This document shows, piece by piece, positions 24,870-36,295 of a DNA stretch of 64,000 nt. The position numbers were made by a program, and so were the translations under genes. Source of the stretch: Vespa crabro. Lineage: Eukaryota > Arthropoda > Insecta > Hymenoptera > Vespidae. The number at the start of each line of letters is the position of its first letter. Positions within the stretch are counted from its first letter, which is position 1. The stretch covers positions 1,612,001-1,676,000 of the forward strand of contig NC_060966.1 of NCBI RefSeq assembly GCF_910589235.1, given 5' to 3'. The notes beneath the pieces were generated by a model that did no database searches, was not told where the DNA came from, and worked only from the letters and a program-made list of their open reading frames with translations.

Positions 24870-27206
24870 ATAATAATAAAGTATCGTAATAAAGGCATTA
24901 ATAAAGATAACAATAGTAATAATAGTGATAAAAAGAACAACGATAATAACGATAATATCATAACAATAATAACAATAATAACGATTATAATTATAATAAC
25001 GGCAATAATAATAATATAAATAATAAAGATTAGAATAAAGATAATTTTAATAGTAACTATTATAATGACAATAATAACGAAATTACAGAAAATAAGTATC
25101 ATAAACATAATAAAGTTAATAACGATAAAAATGATTATAATTTTTATCACGAAAATAACGATAATAACAATTACAAAAATAATAACGATAATAACGTTAA
25201 TGACGACAATTATAACAATAGTAATAATATTAACGATAATAATAAAAATAACAATAATAACTATAATAACGATAATAATAATAATAACAGTAACACTAAT
25301 AATAACAATAATAACGACTATAAAAATAATAACGTTAATTACGATAATAATAATATTAATAATAATAATAAAGGTAACAACGATAATAACAATAATAATG
25401 ACGATAATAGTAGTAATAATAATAATAATAATAAGTATAATAACAATAATAACGATAATAAAGATCATAATGATTACAACGATATTAAGGATAATAAACA
25501 TAAAAACAATATCATCGATAATAACGTCAATAACGATTATAACGATAATAATTATACTAATGAGATTAACGTAATTAACGATAATAACGATAACAACGAT
25601 AGTTAGAGCAATAATAACCATAATAGCGATATATAGTTAATGACGAAAATAAACATAACAATGTTAATAACAACGATAATGACGATAATAATAAAAATAA
25701 CGATTATAACGATAATAACGATAATAACGGTAATAATAAGAATAATAATAATAATAAGAATAATGATAATAATAATTACGATAATAACAATATTAATTAT
25801 TATAACGATATTAACGATAATAACGATAATAACGTTAAAACGATAATTAGAACGATTATAATAATCGTAACGATTATAACGACAATAATAACGATAAAAT
25901 TTATTATAATTATTAAATCGACAATAAAGATAATAACCATTATAAAAATATTAGCGATAATAACGTTAATAACGACAATTATATCAATAGTGATAATATT
26001 AACGCTAATAATTAGAAACAAGCATAATAACGATAATAACGGTAATAATAATAATATCAGCAATATAAATTATAACGGTAATAACGATTATAACTATAAT
26101 TACGTTAATAACGATAATAATAACATTAATAATAATAATAAAGCTATCTATGATAATGATTATAATAATAACGATAATAATAATAATAACAATAATAACG
26201 ATAATAACGATAATAAAGCTATTATTGGTAATAATAATGATAATAAAAATAACAAAAATAAAAATAATACCAATAATCACGGTCGTAGTGATCATAATAT
26301 TAATAAAAGCGATATTAAGGATAATAACGATAATAACGTTAATAAGGTTAACAACGTTAATAACTATAATAATAAAAATAATAATAAGAATTTTATTAAT
26401 AATAACAATAATAATAATAATAATGATTGTAATAATAACTATAATAACGATAACAAAGTTGATAAAGATAACAAAGTTAATAATGATAATACTAATAATA
26501 ATAATGATTAAAAATTAATAATAGTAATAATAATAATAATTATTATTATTATTATAATATTAATATCAATAACGATAATTACGATATTAATAGTAATAAC
26601 GATGAAATTGGTATCACGATAAGACGATAATATCGTTAGTAACGATAAAAAGTTAATAATGGTAATAATGACGATGATAATAACAGTAACGATAATAACA
26701 ACAATAATGAAGAAAATAACGATAATAACGATGATAAAGGTTATAATGGTAATAATAAGAATAATAATATCAATAATAAAGGTAATTACGATAATAACGA
26801 TAAAAATGGTAATAATAATGATAATGATAATAACGTTTATAACGTAAATAAATAAAGTTAATAACAATAATAATAAGCATATTAGTAATAATGACAGTAA
26901 TAATAATAAGTTATAATAATAATAATAATAATAACCATATTTACGATAATAATAATAATAACTAGAATATCGAAATTATGATAATGACGATAATATTGTA
27001 AATAACAGCCATAATAACGATAATAACGATAGTAACGGTAATAAGGATAATAACGATAATAATGATTATAAATATGATATTGAAGATAATAATAATAATA
27101 ACGATAATATCCACAATGAAAGAGAAAATAAAGATAATAACATGTATAACGATAATATCGATAATAACCATAATGACGATAATAACGATAATAACATTAA
27201 GACCGA
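24870..27206 (+). repeat. Degenerate 9-bp tandem array, unit GATAATAAC (block 5)
   Basis: About 2.3 kb of the nonamer with the same strand orientation as all other blocks, between forward satellite array S1 and the tail of retrotransposon copy d. The left boundary cuts a satellite monomer, passing from ...GAACTAATGC into TATAATAATAAAG. The long Ile-rich and Asn-rich frames over it are repeat translation. Confidence 0.95.
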
Positions 27207-27574
27207 TTTTTTTGATGGTCTAAAAATGCCGATATTTACGCACTAACCAAGGGACCCTGCCAGTCAGAGGAACCCTTCACGAATTGGGTTGCCCGTAAGT
27301 CCCTGGAGTGTCCGGCTGACCGTTGGAATAGGAACTACCGACTAAACTCATATCCATTTTAGTGGCATAGTGAAACCATCTCGGCATCGCCATGAGGCAT
27401 TTCCTCGGGGTTGCGCTAAAACATCAGATCCCTTTACGGGACTCTCCCTTCGGCTATACGGGGTCTGAGCCTGGAGCAATGTAAGGAGCGCGTCTATAGG
27501 CCGCTCATCTTTTTCTTTTTTCTGCGCAAGATGGCCTTGACGTACCAAGCCACTATGTAACATTCCTCCGGATC

Positions 27575-29617
27575 TCATTGCGTGTTGTTGCGCTTCTTCA
27601 TAAGTAGCACGGTTTCAGTCTTCTGGGCTGCTAAGGACAGCCCGTTTTCTTTCATCCAGGAGATATCTCTGCGCATGAACAGGTTGAGCAGCATCCGTGT
27701 CTCCTCCGTGTTTCTTGTAGTTATAATAACTGTAATGTAATCTGCGTATCCCACCATGAAAGGACCCACAAGGACTGCCATACGTATTATACGGTCCCAG
27801 TATGAAGCCATGGGCTGCCCCGAATGTCAACTCTAAGCTTCTCGGACCATCGCCTGTATTGTACTAGAGGAAGCGCGCGATCAAGTAGTCCCCGAGAATT
27901 CGGAGTTAGTACTCCGGGACACTAAAGATACGTTCGAGCGCTTCCATTGCCAAGTCCCCCCTGACGGACTTGAAGGCATTTCTCACGTCTTAGGTGGCTA
28001 GCAGACAAAGGGCGAGATAGATGATTCCCTTCGTCATTTTAGCGGCCGTGACAACCTCCTGGCCTGCATGGATGGATCGAAATCCATATTGCCAGGCAGC
28101 AAAATCGCACGATGCCCTCACGGCCGCGTGCAGCCGTGGTTGAAGCAGCTTCTCCAGGAGCTTGCCAGCCGTATCAAGCATATATATAGGCCTGTATGAC
28201 GAAGTGGTATCTGTTGGACCCTTGTCCTTGCTTATGAGCCCAAGTCTCCGATTTTTCAACAGGACGGGGAAGATGTCCTCCCTAAGCCACATATTATACA
28301 TGTTTAGCAAGAGCTTAGGGTTACACTGCGCGACGGCTTTCATTGCTTCCACTGGAAGACCGTCTGGACTTGGAAGTCTCTTGTTCCGCATGGAAGATGC
28401 GGCCCTGAGTAGCTCTCCCTCCGTATACTGTGGTGCTGCTGGTCTGCTAGACGCAGACGGGCAAATCTCTCTCTTCGGCTGTGAGGGGAATAGTGTATGA
28501 ATTATGTTCTCCAGTCTAGCATGCAAGACCCCAGAATGCGAGTGACGATCTGGTACCCTAATACCCATGGATTCTGGTCGATATCTAGGCCCAGCTCCTT
28601 CCAGCATCATCGTTGTCTGGCTTTGTTGGTTCTCTTCAGTAATTTTTTGGCAGCTTGATACTCTGCAAGGAGGCAGCATTGAGATCGTGTCTCTTCGTTC
28701 ATTGTTCTATCCGGCGGGAACTTAAGCACTTATTGCGAATATCTGCGATCTCGTTCATCCATAAGTATGCAGGACGCAACTGCAGTTTCGTGCTCTTCCT
28801 TTGCACCGCTATCGCGCAAGCCTTTTGGATGTGATGCATAGTTGCTGCAGTCATCTTTCTGACATGTACAGTTGGATGTATTCTCACGGATTCAATTTGA
28901 TGGGATCTCCAACCTACATCTATGACTGAAGACAGCCTATCTCAATCCATTTTTAAGATGTTCCACTTGGGGGGTCGCGCTGCACTTGTCACGGCTGGCC
29001 TCCTATCATGTACGTCGAATAAGTTGTACTGATGATCGCTCCCGGTGTAATCTTCGATCAACCGCCAGCCTACGACACTTGCCACAATGTGATCGTTGCT
29101 TAGAGAAACGTCCTGGCTCGTCTGTCTGTAACCTGGCCTACGGAAAGATGACGTCGACCCTGTATTGAACACTGCTAGCTCCAGTCTCGACACCACCTCC
29201 ATTCGTCTTCCTCTGAAGACCGGCCTGGCCCCCCCCATTCACGAATTTGGCATTGAGTTCTCCAGTTACAATGAGATTCCCTTGCATTTCCCGCAGCGCG
29301 TCTTCCAGTTCGGCTAGTTTGTTCTGGAAGTCATCTATCCGGTCGCTCGGGGTGAGATATACGTTGACATATGTCATCGACGTATGTCTCACCGTAACGT
29401 AACCGCGTCCGGATCCATGATCCGAGAAATGTATCTGTCAGTGATCTGGGATCCAGATAGCCGCCGTGCCCAATTCGTCGGCGTACCATCCTGCTTCTGT
29501 CCTGTTCTGGAACTGTTGGTTGATTAGAACAATATAATCTTTTTTTTAAGAGCAGAGCTGGGTTAAGAGATGGTGCGCCGTCCTGCTCCTTTTGAGGTTA
29601 CCCTGCATTACTCTCAT
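27575..29617 (-). pseudogene. Retrotransposon ORF2: endonuclease and reverse transcriptase, broken (copy d)
   Basis: ORF2 starts with ATG at 29617-29615 (MRVMQGNL) but reaches a stop after about 22 codons. The endonuclease motif reads TGELNAK (Gly-Glu-Leu-Asn-Ala-Lys codons 29263-29246), where Glu replaces the expected catalytic Asp that copy b keeps. The longest clean piece (28679-27990) covers the reverse transcriptase fingers, with SYRPIYMLDTAGKLLEKLL. The palm motif at 27748-27737 reads YADY, so the second catalytic Asp is lost. Downstream the frame joins an internal deletion at about 27575. In the intact family this protein cuts target DNA and reverse-transcribes the element. Confidence 0.85.
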
Positions 29618-29673
29618 ACTTTCTTCTTGTTGGCTGTTGCAAGGGCCTCCTGGAAGGCTTTAGACGCCCTCTA

Positions 29674-30998
29674 TCAGGCCAAGTGCTTCTGGTGTTCCGC
29701 AACGCTATTGGAGCTCAAGAAACACGTGACCTTACAGTCTTTGATCTTGTGCCTCTTGCCGCCGCAGAGATAGCAAAGCTTACTGCGATCAGGGCCCTTG
29801 CAAGATGCACTATGGTGGCCAATGTCAAGGCAAAGGTAGCATCGACTTACTTCTGTTCATCGCTTGACTTTGCAGCTGACGAAGCCGACAAGCATTCGTC
29901 CGGCCTTCAAAAGCATCGCAGGTTGTTCCTCTTTTATTTGGACTACGGCCAGGCGTTGCTGCCTCGCATTTGGGTTCGTCATTTTAACTATGATTTTCCC
30001 CGCGTAGTCTGGCAAGGTTCTCTTTAGGGCCTCCTCGACTTCTATCACCAACGTGCACTAATTGCTGTCCCGTATCTCCTGCGTAGCTCTGGGGATCAAT
30101 TATGTGATGCTATTCGTGTCTTCTACTTCTTTCCTCAAGGTTTCTGCGAATGAGGCCCGGCTGTCCGCTGTGGTCTTCTTGAGTTCGAGGTGTACCCCTC
30201 CCGTTCTTGTCTGCCGGACCGATATAACGTCTACCACTGCCGCGCTCGTCTTGAAGCGCTGGTAGATAACTCCGACTACGCCTATTTTGTTTTTCCTTGC
30301 GCAGGTTTCAGAAGGATAGCGTCCGGCATCATTCTTTTTCTCGGCCCGTCCTCCGATTTGCTCGGCTTCTTTTTTCTTGCGGTAGGAGTTCCGTAGCCTT
30401 CTTCATAGGTATTTCCCTCTTTCTCTTCTTCTTGACGACCTCCGTCTAGTTGGTAGCTTCGGCCGTCATCGCCTCATGCCTCGGCCTTTTGAAGCTTTCT
30501 TCAGGCAAATGCGGCGGGCTTTTGGCTACTTTCTTAACTGCGCCAGAATCTGTTACAGAGTGTGCCCATGGGCTCTGAGAGAACCGAACGAAGGTCCTCG
30601 CTCCCTTATTGACCTTAGTTCAAGATTTATACATGATCTCGTGGCTGTCAATGATCTACTCTTGCTTTGGGATTCCTTGCTTTGTCGGAATGTTTATGTT
30701 CGACTGTCTAGTAATATCTGCAATCATATTGGCTGCAATCATATCGCGAGTTTCACTATCTCTAGGTCTTGTTGTGTCACCTTCGCAGGTTGAGTATGTG
30801 ACGTCAAGCCGGAGATCCGCATAATCTTAAAGGCCCTGGCAGCCCATTGCCACTCCTCCAAGAGGCTTTCTTCACATCTTATCCATTCTGCCGCCTTAGA
30901 CACACCGCAGGCCAGTTCGCCAACCTGTGGTGCTCTTCCTGATATCTTATCATGAGCTGGAGCCAGGTTGCCTACGTCAGGAAGGAAACTTAAGAGGG
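29674..30998 (-). pseudogene. Retrotransposon ORF1 with two intact zinc knuckles, 5'-truncated (copy d)
   Basis: The start present in copies a and b (MDS) is missing because the element is truncated upstream. Both CCHC knuckles are complete: CYLCLDIGHHSASC (29841-29800) and CYLCGGKRHKIKDC (29775-29734). The frame stops at 29676-29674, about 57 bases before the ORF2 start, which gives the ORF1/ORF2 spacing for the family. Upstream, a segment at 30051-29857 (NPNARQQRLAVVQIKEEQPA) matches copy b at 12907-12704. The N-terminal half is shifted and interrupted. Its role would be RNA binding. Confidence 0.8.
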
Positions 30999-31002
30999 AT
31001 AG

Positions 31003-31720
31003 AAATAATAATAACGATTATAACGATAATAATAATAATATCAATAACAACGAAAATAACAATAATAACGATTATAGCGATAATAAAGATAGTAACCACA
31101 ATAACTATAACAAAGATAATAACGATAATATTATTATAATGATAATAACGATAATAATGAGAACAACGATTGCATCGATAATAATGATATTAACGATAAT
31201 AATCATATTAACGACAATAAAAACGATAATCACAGTAGTAATAATAATTAAAATTACAAAGATAATAACGATAATAATAATAATAATAATAATAACAAAA
31301 ATAACGATAATAATAATAATAATAATAATAATTATAATAATTATAATAATAATTATAATTATAATAATTATATATTAATAATAATTATAATAATAATAAT
31401 AGTAATAATGATAATAATAATAATAATAATTATAATAAGGATATTAACGATTATAACAATAATAACGATATTTATTATAATAACGATAATTACGATAATA
31501 ATGATATTAATAATAGTAACGATAATAACGATAATATCTATAATATCATTAATAATGGTAATATCGATAATAACAAAAAGAATGTTAATGATGATAGTAA
31601 CGATAATTATAACGATAATAATAATAATAATAATAATAAAAATAATAATAATAAAGATATTAACGTAAATATAAATAATAACAATAGTAACGATAATAAC
31701 TCTAATAACGTTTACAACTA
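31003..31720 (+). repeat. Degenerate 9-bp tandem array, unit GATAATAAC (block 6)
   Basis: About 720 bases of the nonamer, same strand as the other blocks, with pure AAT runs around 31270-31440. The left neighbour is the truncated 5' side of copy d. On the right it changes within a few bases into the 68-bp satellite in reverse orientation (GTTTCCAAGTCC at about 31722). Confidence 0.95.
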
Positions 31721-34700
31721 TGTTTCCAAGTCCTGATACTTACAAATCATACCGGCGCATTGGTTCAAAAGTCACTCTCATTACTTTCCCCTACTAGTCG
31801 AAATAATTCCAAGTCCAGTAGCAGAATTTTTTCGATATGCATTCGCATAACTTTCCCTCTACTAATCGGAATATTTCAATGTATCTTTGCCACATTAGTT
31901 CGAGAGGTACTCGCATAACATTACGAAGACTGTTCGGGTAATTTTCATGTACGACAGTCGCATTTGTTCGAGATAAAACGGCATAACCTTCTCACTAGTA
32001 GACGCAATATTACCACGTTCGGCTACCGCTTTGACTCGAGAAGTCCTCGCATAACATTCATATTTCTATACGGAATATTTACAAGTCCGACAGCCACATT
32101 AGGTTGTAAAGATCTCACATAACTTTCCCTCTACTAGTCGGTATAAGTCCAGGTTCGACAGTAGCATTGATTCACAAGACACTTACATTATCTCTTATGA
32201 GTAGTTTGATATATCTATGCAGTGGCATTGGTTCAAGAGACACTTGCACAACTTTCCCTCAACTATGTGGAATGTTACCAAGGCCAACAGTCGCATTGGT
32301 TCGAGAGGCAATCGCATAACATTTTCTCGACCTGTCGGAATGTATCTAAGTTCGACAGTCTCATTGATTCGAGGTGCACTTTTATAACTGTCACTCGAAT
32401 AGTCGGTACATTTCCAAGTCCGACAGTCGCATTGGATTGAGAAACACACGAATTCCTTTCACTAGACTAGTCGGAATTCCTCCAAGTCCGATTTCCGAAA
32501 TGTTTCAAGAGGCACTCGCATAACATTCCCTCGATTACTCGGAATATTTCCAAGTCAGACAGTTTCATTGGTTCCGAGTGACACTCTCATAACATTCTCT
32601 TGACAAGTCGGAATATTTCTAAGCTCGAAAATCGCATTGCTTCGAGTGGCACTCTCATAACTTTGTCACGGCCAATCGGAATATTTCTAGGACTTCTGGT
32701 TGTATTTGTTCGAAGGGCACACACTTAACTATCGCTCGACTAGTGGGAATGTTTCCTGGCCCGAAACTCCGATTGGATCGAGAGGAACTTGCATAATTAT
32801 CCATCGCCAAGTCGGTATATTTTAAAATCCGACACTCGCATTGGTTCTCAAGCAACTCGCATAAATTTTCCTCGACTAGTCGGAATACTCTTTTGTCCGA
32901 CTGTTGCTTTGGATTGAGAAGTACTCCCATAATTTTCCCTCGACTATTCGGAATATTTCTAAGACCGACGGTCGCAATGATTCACTTGTCATTCGCATTA
33001 CTCCCTTGTCTAACAGAGTATTTCCAAGTTCGACAGCCGAATTGGTCCGATAGGCATTTGCAACATTTTCCCTCGACTGGTCGGAATATTTCTACGTCCA
33101 GTAGTCGCATCGACTTACAATCATTCGCATAACTCTCCCTCGACTAGTAGGAATACTTTTTAGTCCGACCGACGTTTTAGGTCGAGTGGCACTTGCATAG
33201 GTTTCCCGGGGCTAGTCTGTATATCTCGAAGTCCGACTTTGGTATTAGTCCGAGAGGCACTCGCATAACTTTCCCTCGACTGGTCGGAATGTTTTTAAAA
33301 ACGGCAGCAGCATTGCCTCACAAATCACTCGTAAAACTATTTCTTGATGAGTCGGAATAATTCGAGATCCGACGGCCCTTCAGATACGAGTGGTACACGC
33401 ATAACTTTCCCTCGCCTAGACGTAATATTTTCAAGTCCGACAGCCGCATTTTCTCGACAGGCACTTGTCTAACTTTCCCTGGAATAGTAGGTATTATTCC
33501 AAGTCCGACAGCCGCTCTGACTTGGTAGGCAGTCGCATAACTTTCTTTCGACTAGTCGGAATATTTTCAAGCCCGACAGTCGCATTGGTTTACAAATCAC
33601 TTGCATAGCTATTCTTCCACTAGTCGGGATATTACCAAGACTAACGGTCACCTTTTTTCGAGTGGCACTCGTATAGCCTTCCTTTGACTAGTCGGAATAT
33701 TTCCAAGTCCGACAATCGCATTGTTTTGAAAGCAACTCGCATATATTTCCCTGGACTTGTCCTAAAATATGTCACTCGATAACCTCTCTATCGACTATGT
33801 GGAAAATTTCCCAGTCCGAAAGCCGCATTCGTTAAAGAGACTCTCGCTTATCATTCCCTCCACTAGATGTGATATTTCCAAGTTTGTCAGCCAAATTGGA
33901 TAAAGGAGCACTCCATTATCTTTCACTCAGTTCGGAATATTTCCAAGTCCGCGAGTTGCACTGAATCTAATGAGTATCTTTTGACATTTTCTCTCCCAGA
34001 TGGAATATTTCTAGGATCGACAGTCGCATTGATTCCGGATGCACTCGTATAACATCCTCTCGTCGGAATATTTCAAAACCGACAATCGCATTGATTCGAG
34101 GAGCACTCGTATAACTTTCTCCCGTCTATTCGGATTGTATCCATGACAGACAGTACTAATGGTGCGTTAGGCTCTCTATATTTTTCTCTTGACTAGTCGT
34201 AATATTTCTAGGTACGACAGTCACTTTAGTTCCAAAGAGATTCGCATAACTTTCCGTCGAACAGCCGGAATATTTCTAATTCTGAAAGCCGCATAAGTTC
34301 GAGAAGTACTCGCTAAACTTTCCCACAACTAGTCGGAATATTTCCAAGACCGACAGTTTCATTGTTATAAGTGGCACTTTCATAATATTCTCTCGACTAG
34401 TCGGAATATTTCTAGGTCCGACAGTCGTGTTGAATCGAGAGGCATTCGTATAACTATACCTTTACTAGTCAGAATATTTTTAAATGCGACAGTCGCATTA
34501 GTTAGTGTAGCACACGTAAATCTTTCATTCGACTAGTCGGAATTTTTCCAAGTTCAAATGCCGAATTGGTTTCAGAGGAATCCGCATAACATTCCCTCGA
34601 ATAGTCGGAATATTTCCAAATCCGGCAATCGCATTGGTTTACACGAGACTCTCATAAATTTCCGTCGACTTCTCCAAACATTTCCAAGTCCGTCGGCCAT

Positions 34701-35827
34701 TTTGCTTTCCAGTGTCACTCACATAACATTCCCTCCACTAGTTGGTATACTTCCAAATCTGACAGTCACATTGGATCGAGAGGCTCGCTCATAACTTTTC
34801 CTCGACTACTCGGAATATTTGCAAGACCCTCAAACGCGTTGTTTACAGTTACTCGAATAACTTTCCTTCGACTAGAATTTCCTAGACCGGCAGCAGTATT
34901 AGTTCGAAAAGCACTCGAGTAACTATCAATTGCCTAGTAGGAGTATTTCCAAGTCCGATAACATCATTGGTTCCAGAGGTAATCGCATAACTTTCCCTCG
35001 ACTAGTCGGGTTATTTTCATGTCCGACCTTCGTTTTGTTTCACAAGTTACTCCCATAATTATTCCTTGACTAGTCGGAATATTTCCACCCTACAGCCGCT
35101 TTGTTTTATAAGGCGATCGCATAATTTTCTTTCTTTATGTCAGGAAACTTCCAGGACCAACAGTCGAATTGGTTCATAAATCGCTCGCATAAATTTCCTT
35201 CGACTCTTCGATGTTCTACCAAAACCGTTAGATGCTTTGTTTCGTGTGGCACTCACATACCTTCCACCAGATTAGTTAGAATTTCTCCAAGTCCGATTGA
35301 GGAATTGGTTCGAGAGGCATTCCCATTACATTTCTTCAACTAGTCGAATTATTAGATAGTCCAACAATCACCGTTGGCTCATAAGTAACCCGCATAATTA
35401 TTCCTCGACTAGTCGGAATATTTCCAAGTGCGATAGTAGCATTGGTTCGACAGGCACTCGCGTAACATTCCCACGATAGGCGGAATATTCTTAAATCCGA
35501 CAGTCGCACCGTTAGGATATCCATTCTTATAACTTTCCCTTGACTAGTGAAAATGTTACCAAGCCGAATAGTAACGTTGGTTCGCAAGTCAATCGCATAA
35601 TTTTCTTTAGACAATGAGAAATATTACTAGTTTCGACAAACGCAAAGGTTCGAGAGGAACTCGCATAAATTTCTCTTGACCAGTCGGAATATTTCCAAGT
35701 CCGACTGTCGCATTTGTTCGTGAGGCTCCCCCAGATCTTTTCCTCGACTAGTCGGAATAATTTTAAGTCCTATAGTCGCATTGGTTGGAGAGGCACTCTC
35801 ACTTCCTTTCCTCGATTAGTCGAAATA

Positions 35828-36295
35828 TTTTTAGATGCGAGAGTCGCATTAGTATACATGTCACTCGGATAACTTTCCCTCGTTTAGTGGGAATTTTACC
35901 AAGCGCGACAATCGCATGGTTCGAGAGACACTCACGTAACTTTCCCTTGAGTAGTCGAAATATTTCTAAAATCGAAAATCACAAGAGACACTCGCACAAC
36001 TTTCCCCGAGAAGTTGGAATATATCCAACCACGACAGTCGTAATTGTATCTCCAAGTTTGAAAGACGCATTGATTCGAATGGATTTTGCATAACTTTCCC
36101 TATTCTGGTCGGAATATTTTTAGTTACGAAGGTCGCAGTGGTTCGAGAGTAAATAGCATAGCTTTCGCTCGAATTGTCGGAATATTTCCAACGCTGATTT
36201 TCGAATTGTTTCAATTGGCACTCGATTGACTTTCCCTCGACTAATCGGAATATTACTAGTTTCGGCAATCGCATTGGTTCAAGGAACTCGTATAA
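35828..36295 (-). repeat. 468-bp segmental duplication inside satellite, copy 1
   Basis: Spans almost seven monomers. By reading the two stretches side by side I find no difference from 39622-40089, although neighbouring monomers differ from each other at many positions. The left edge is set by A at 35827 against G at 39621, and the right edge by C at 36296 against T at 40090. The offset between copies is 3794 bp. Confidence 0.9.

Larger units (their letters stand above)
27207..31002 (-). mobile_element. Non-LTR retrotransposon copy d, 5'-truncated and internally deleted
   Basis: Same family and strand as copies a to c. On the minus strand it starts inside ORF1 (about 31000), runs through both zinc knuckles, the endonuclease and the reverse transcriptase, and ends in an A7 tail (27213-27207) joined to nonamer block 5. 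Compared with copy b, the stretch equivalent to about 9560-10350 is missing at about 27575, removing the end of the thumb and part of the C-terminal domain. The 5' side runs straight into nonamer block 6. It is therefore flanked on both sides by the array, as expected for insertion into it. Confidence 0.85.
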
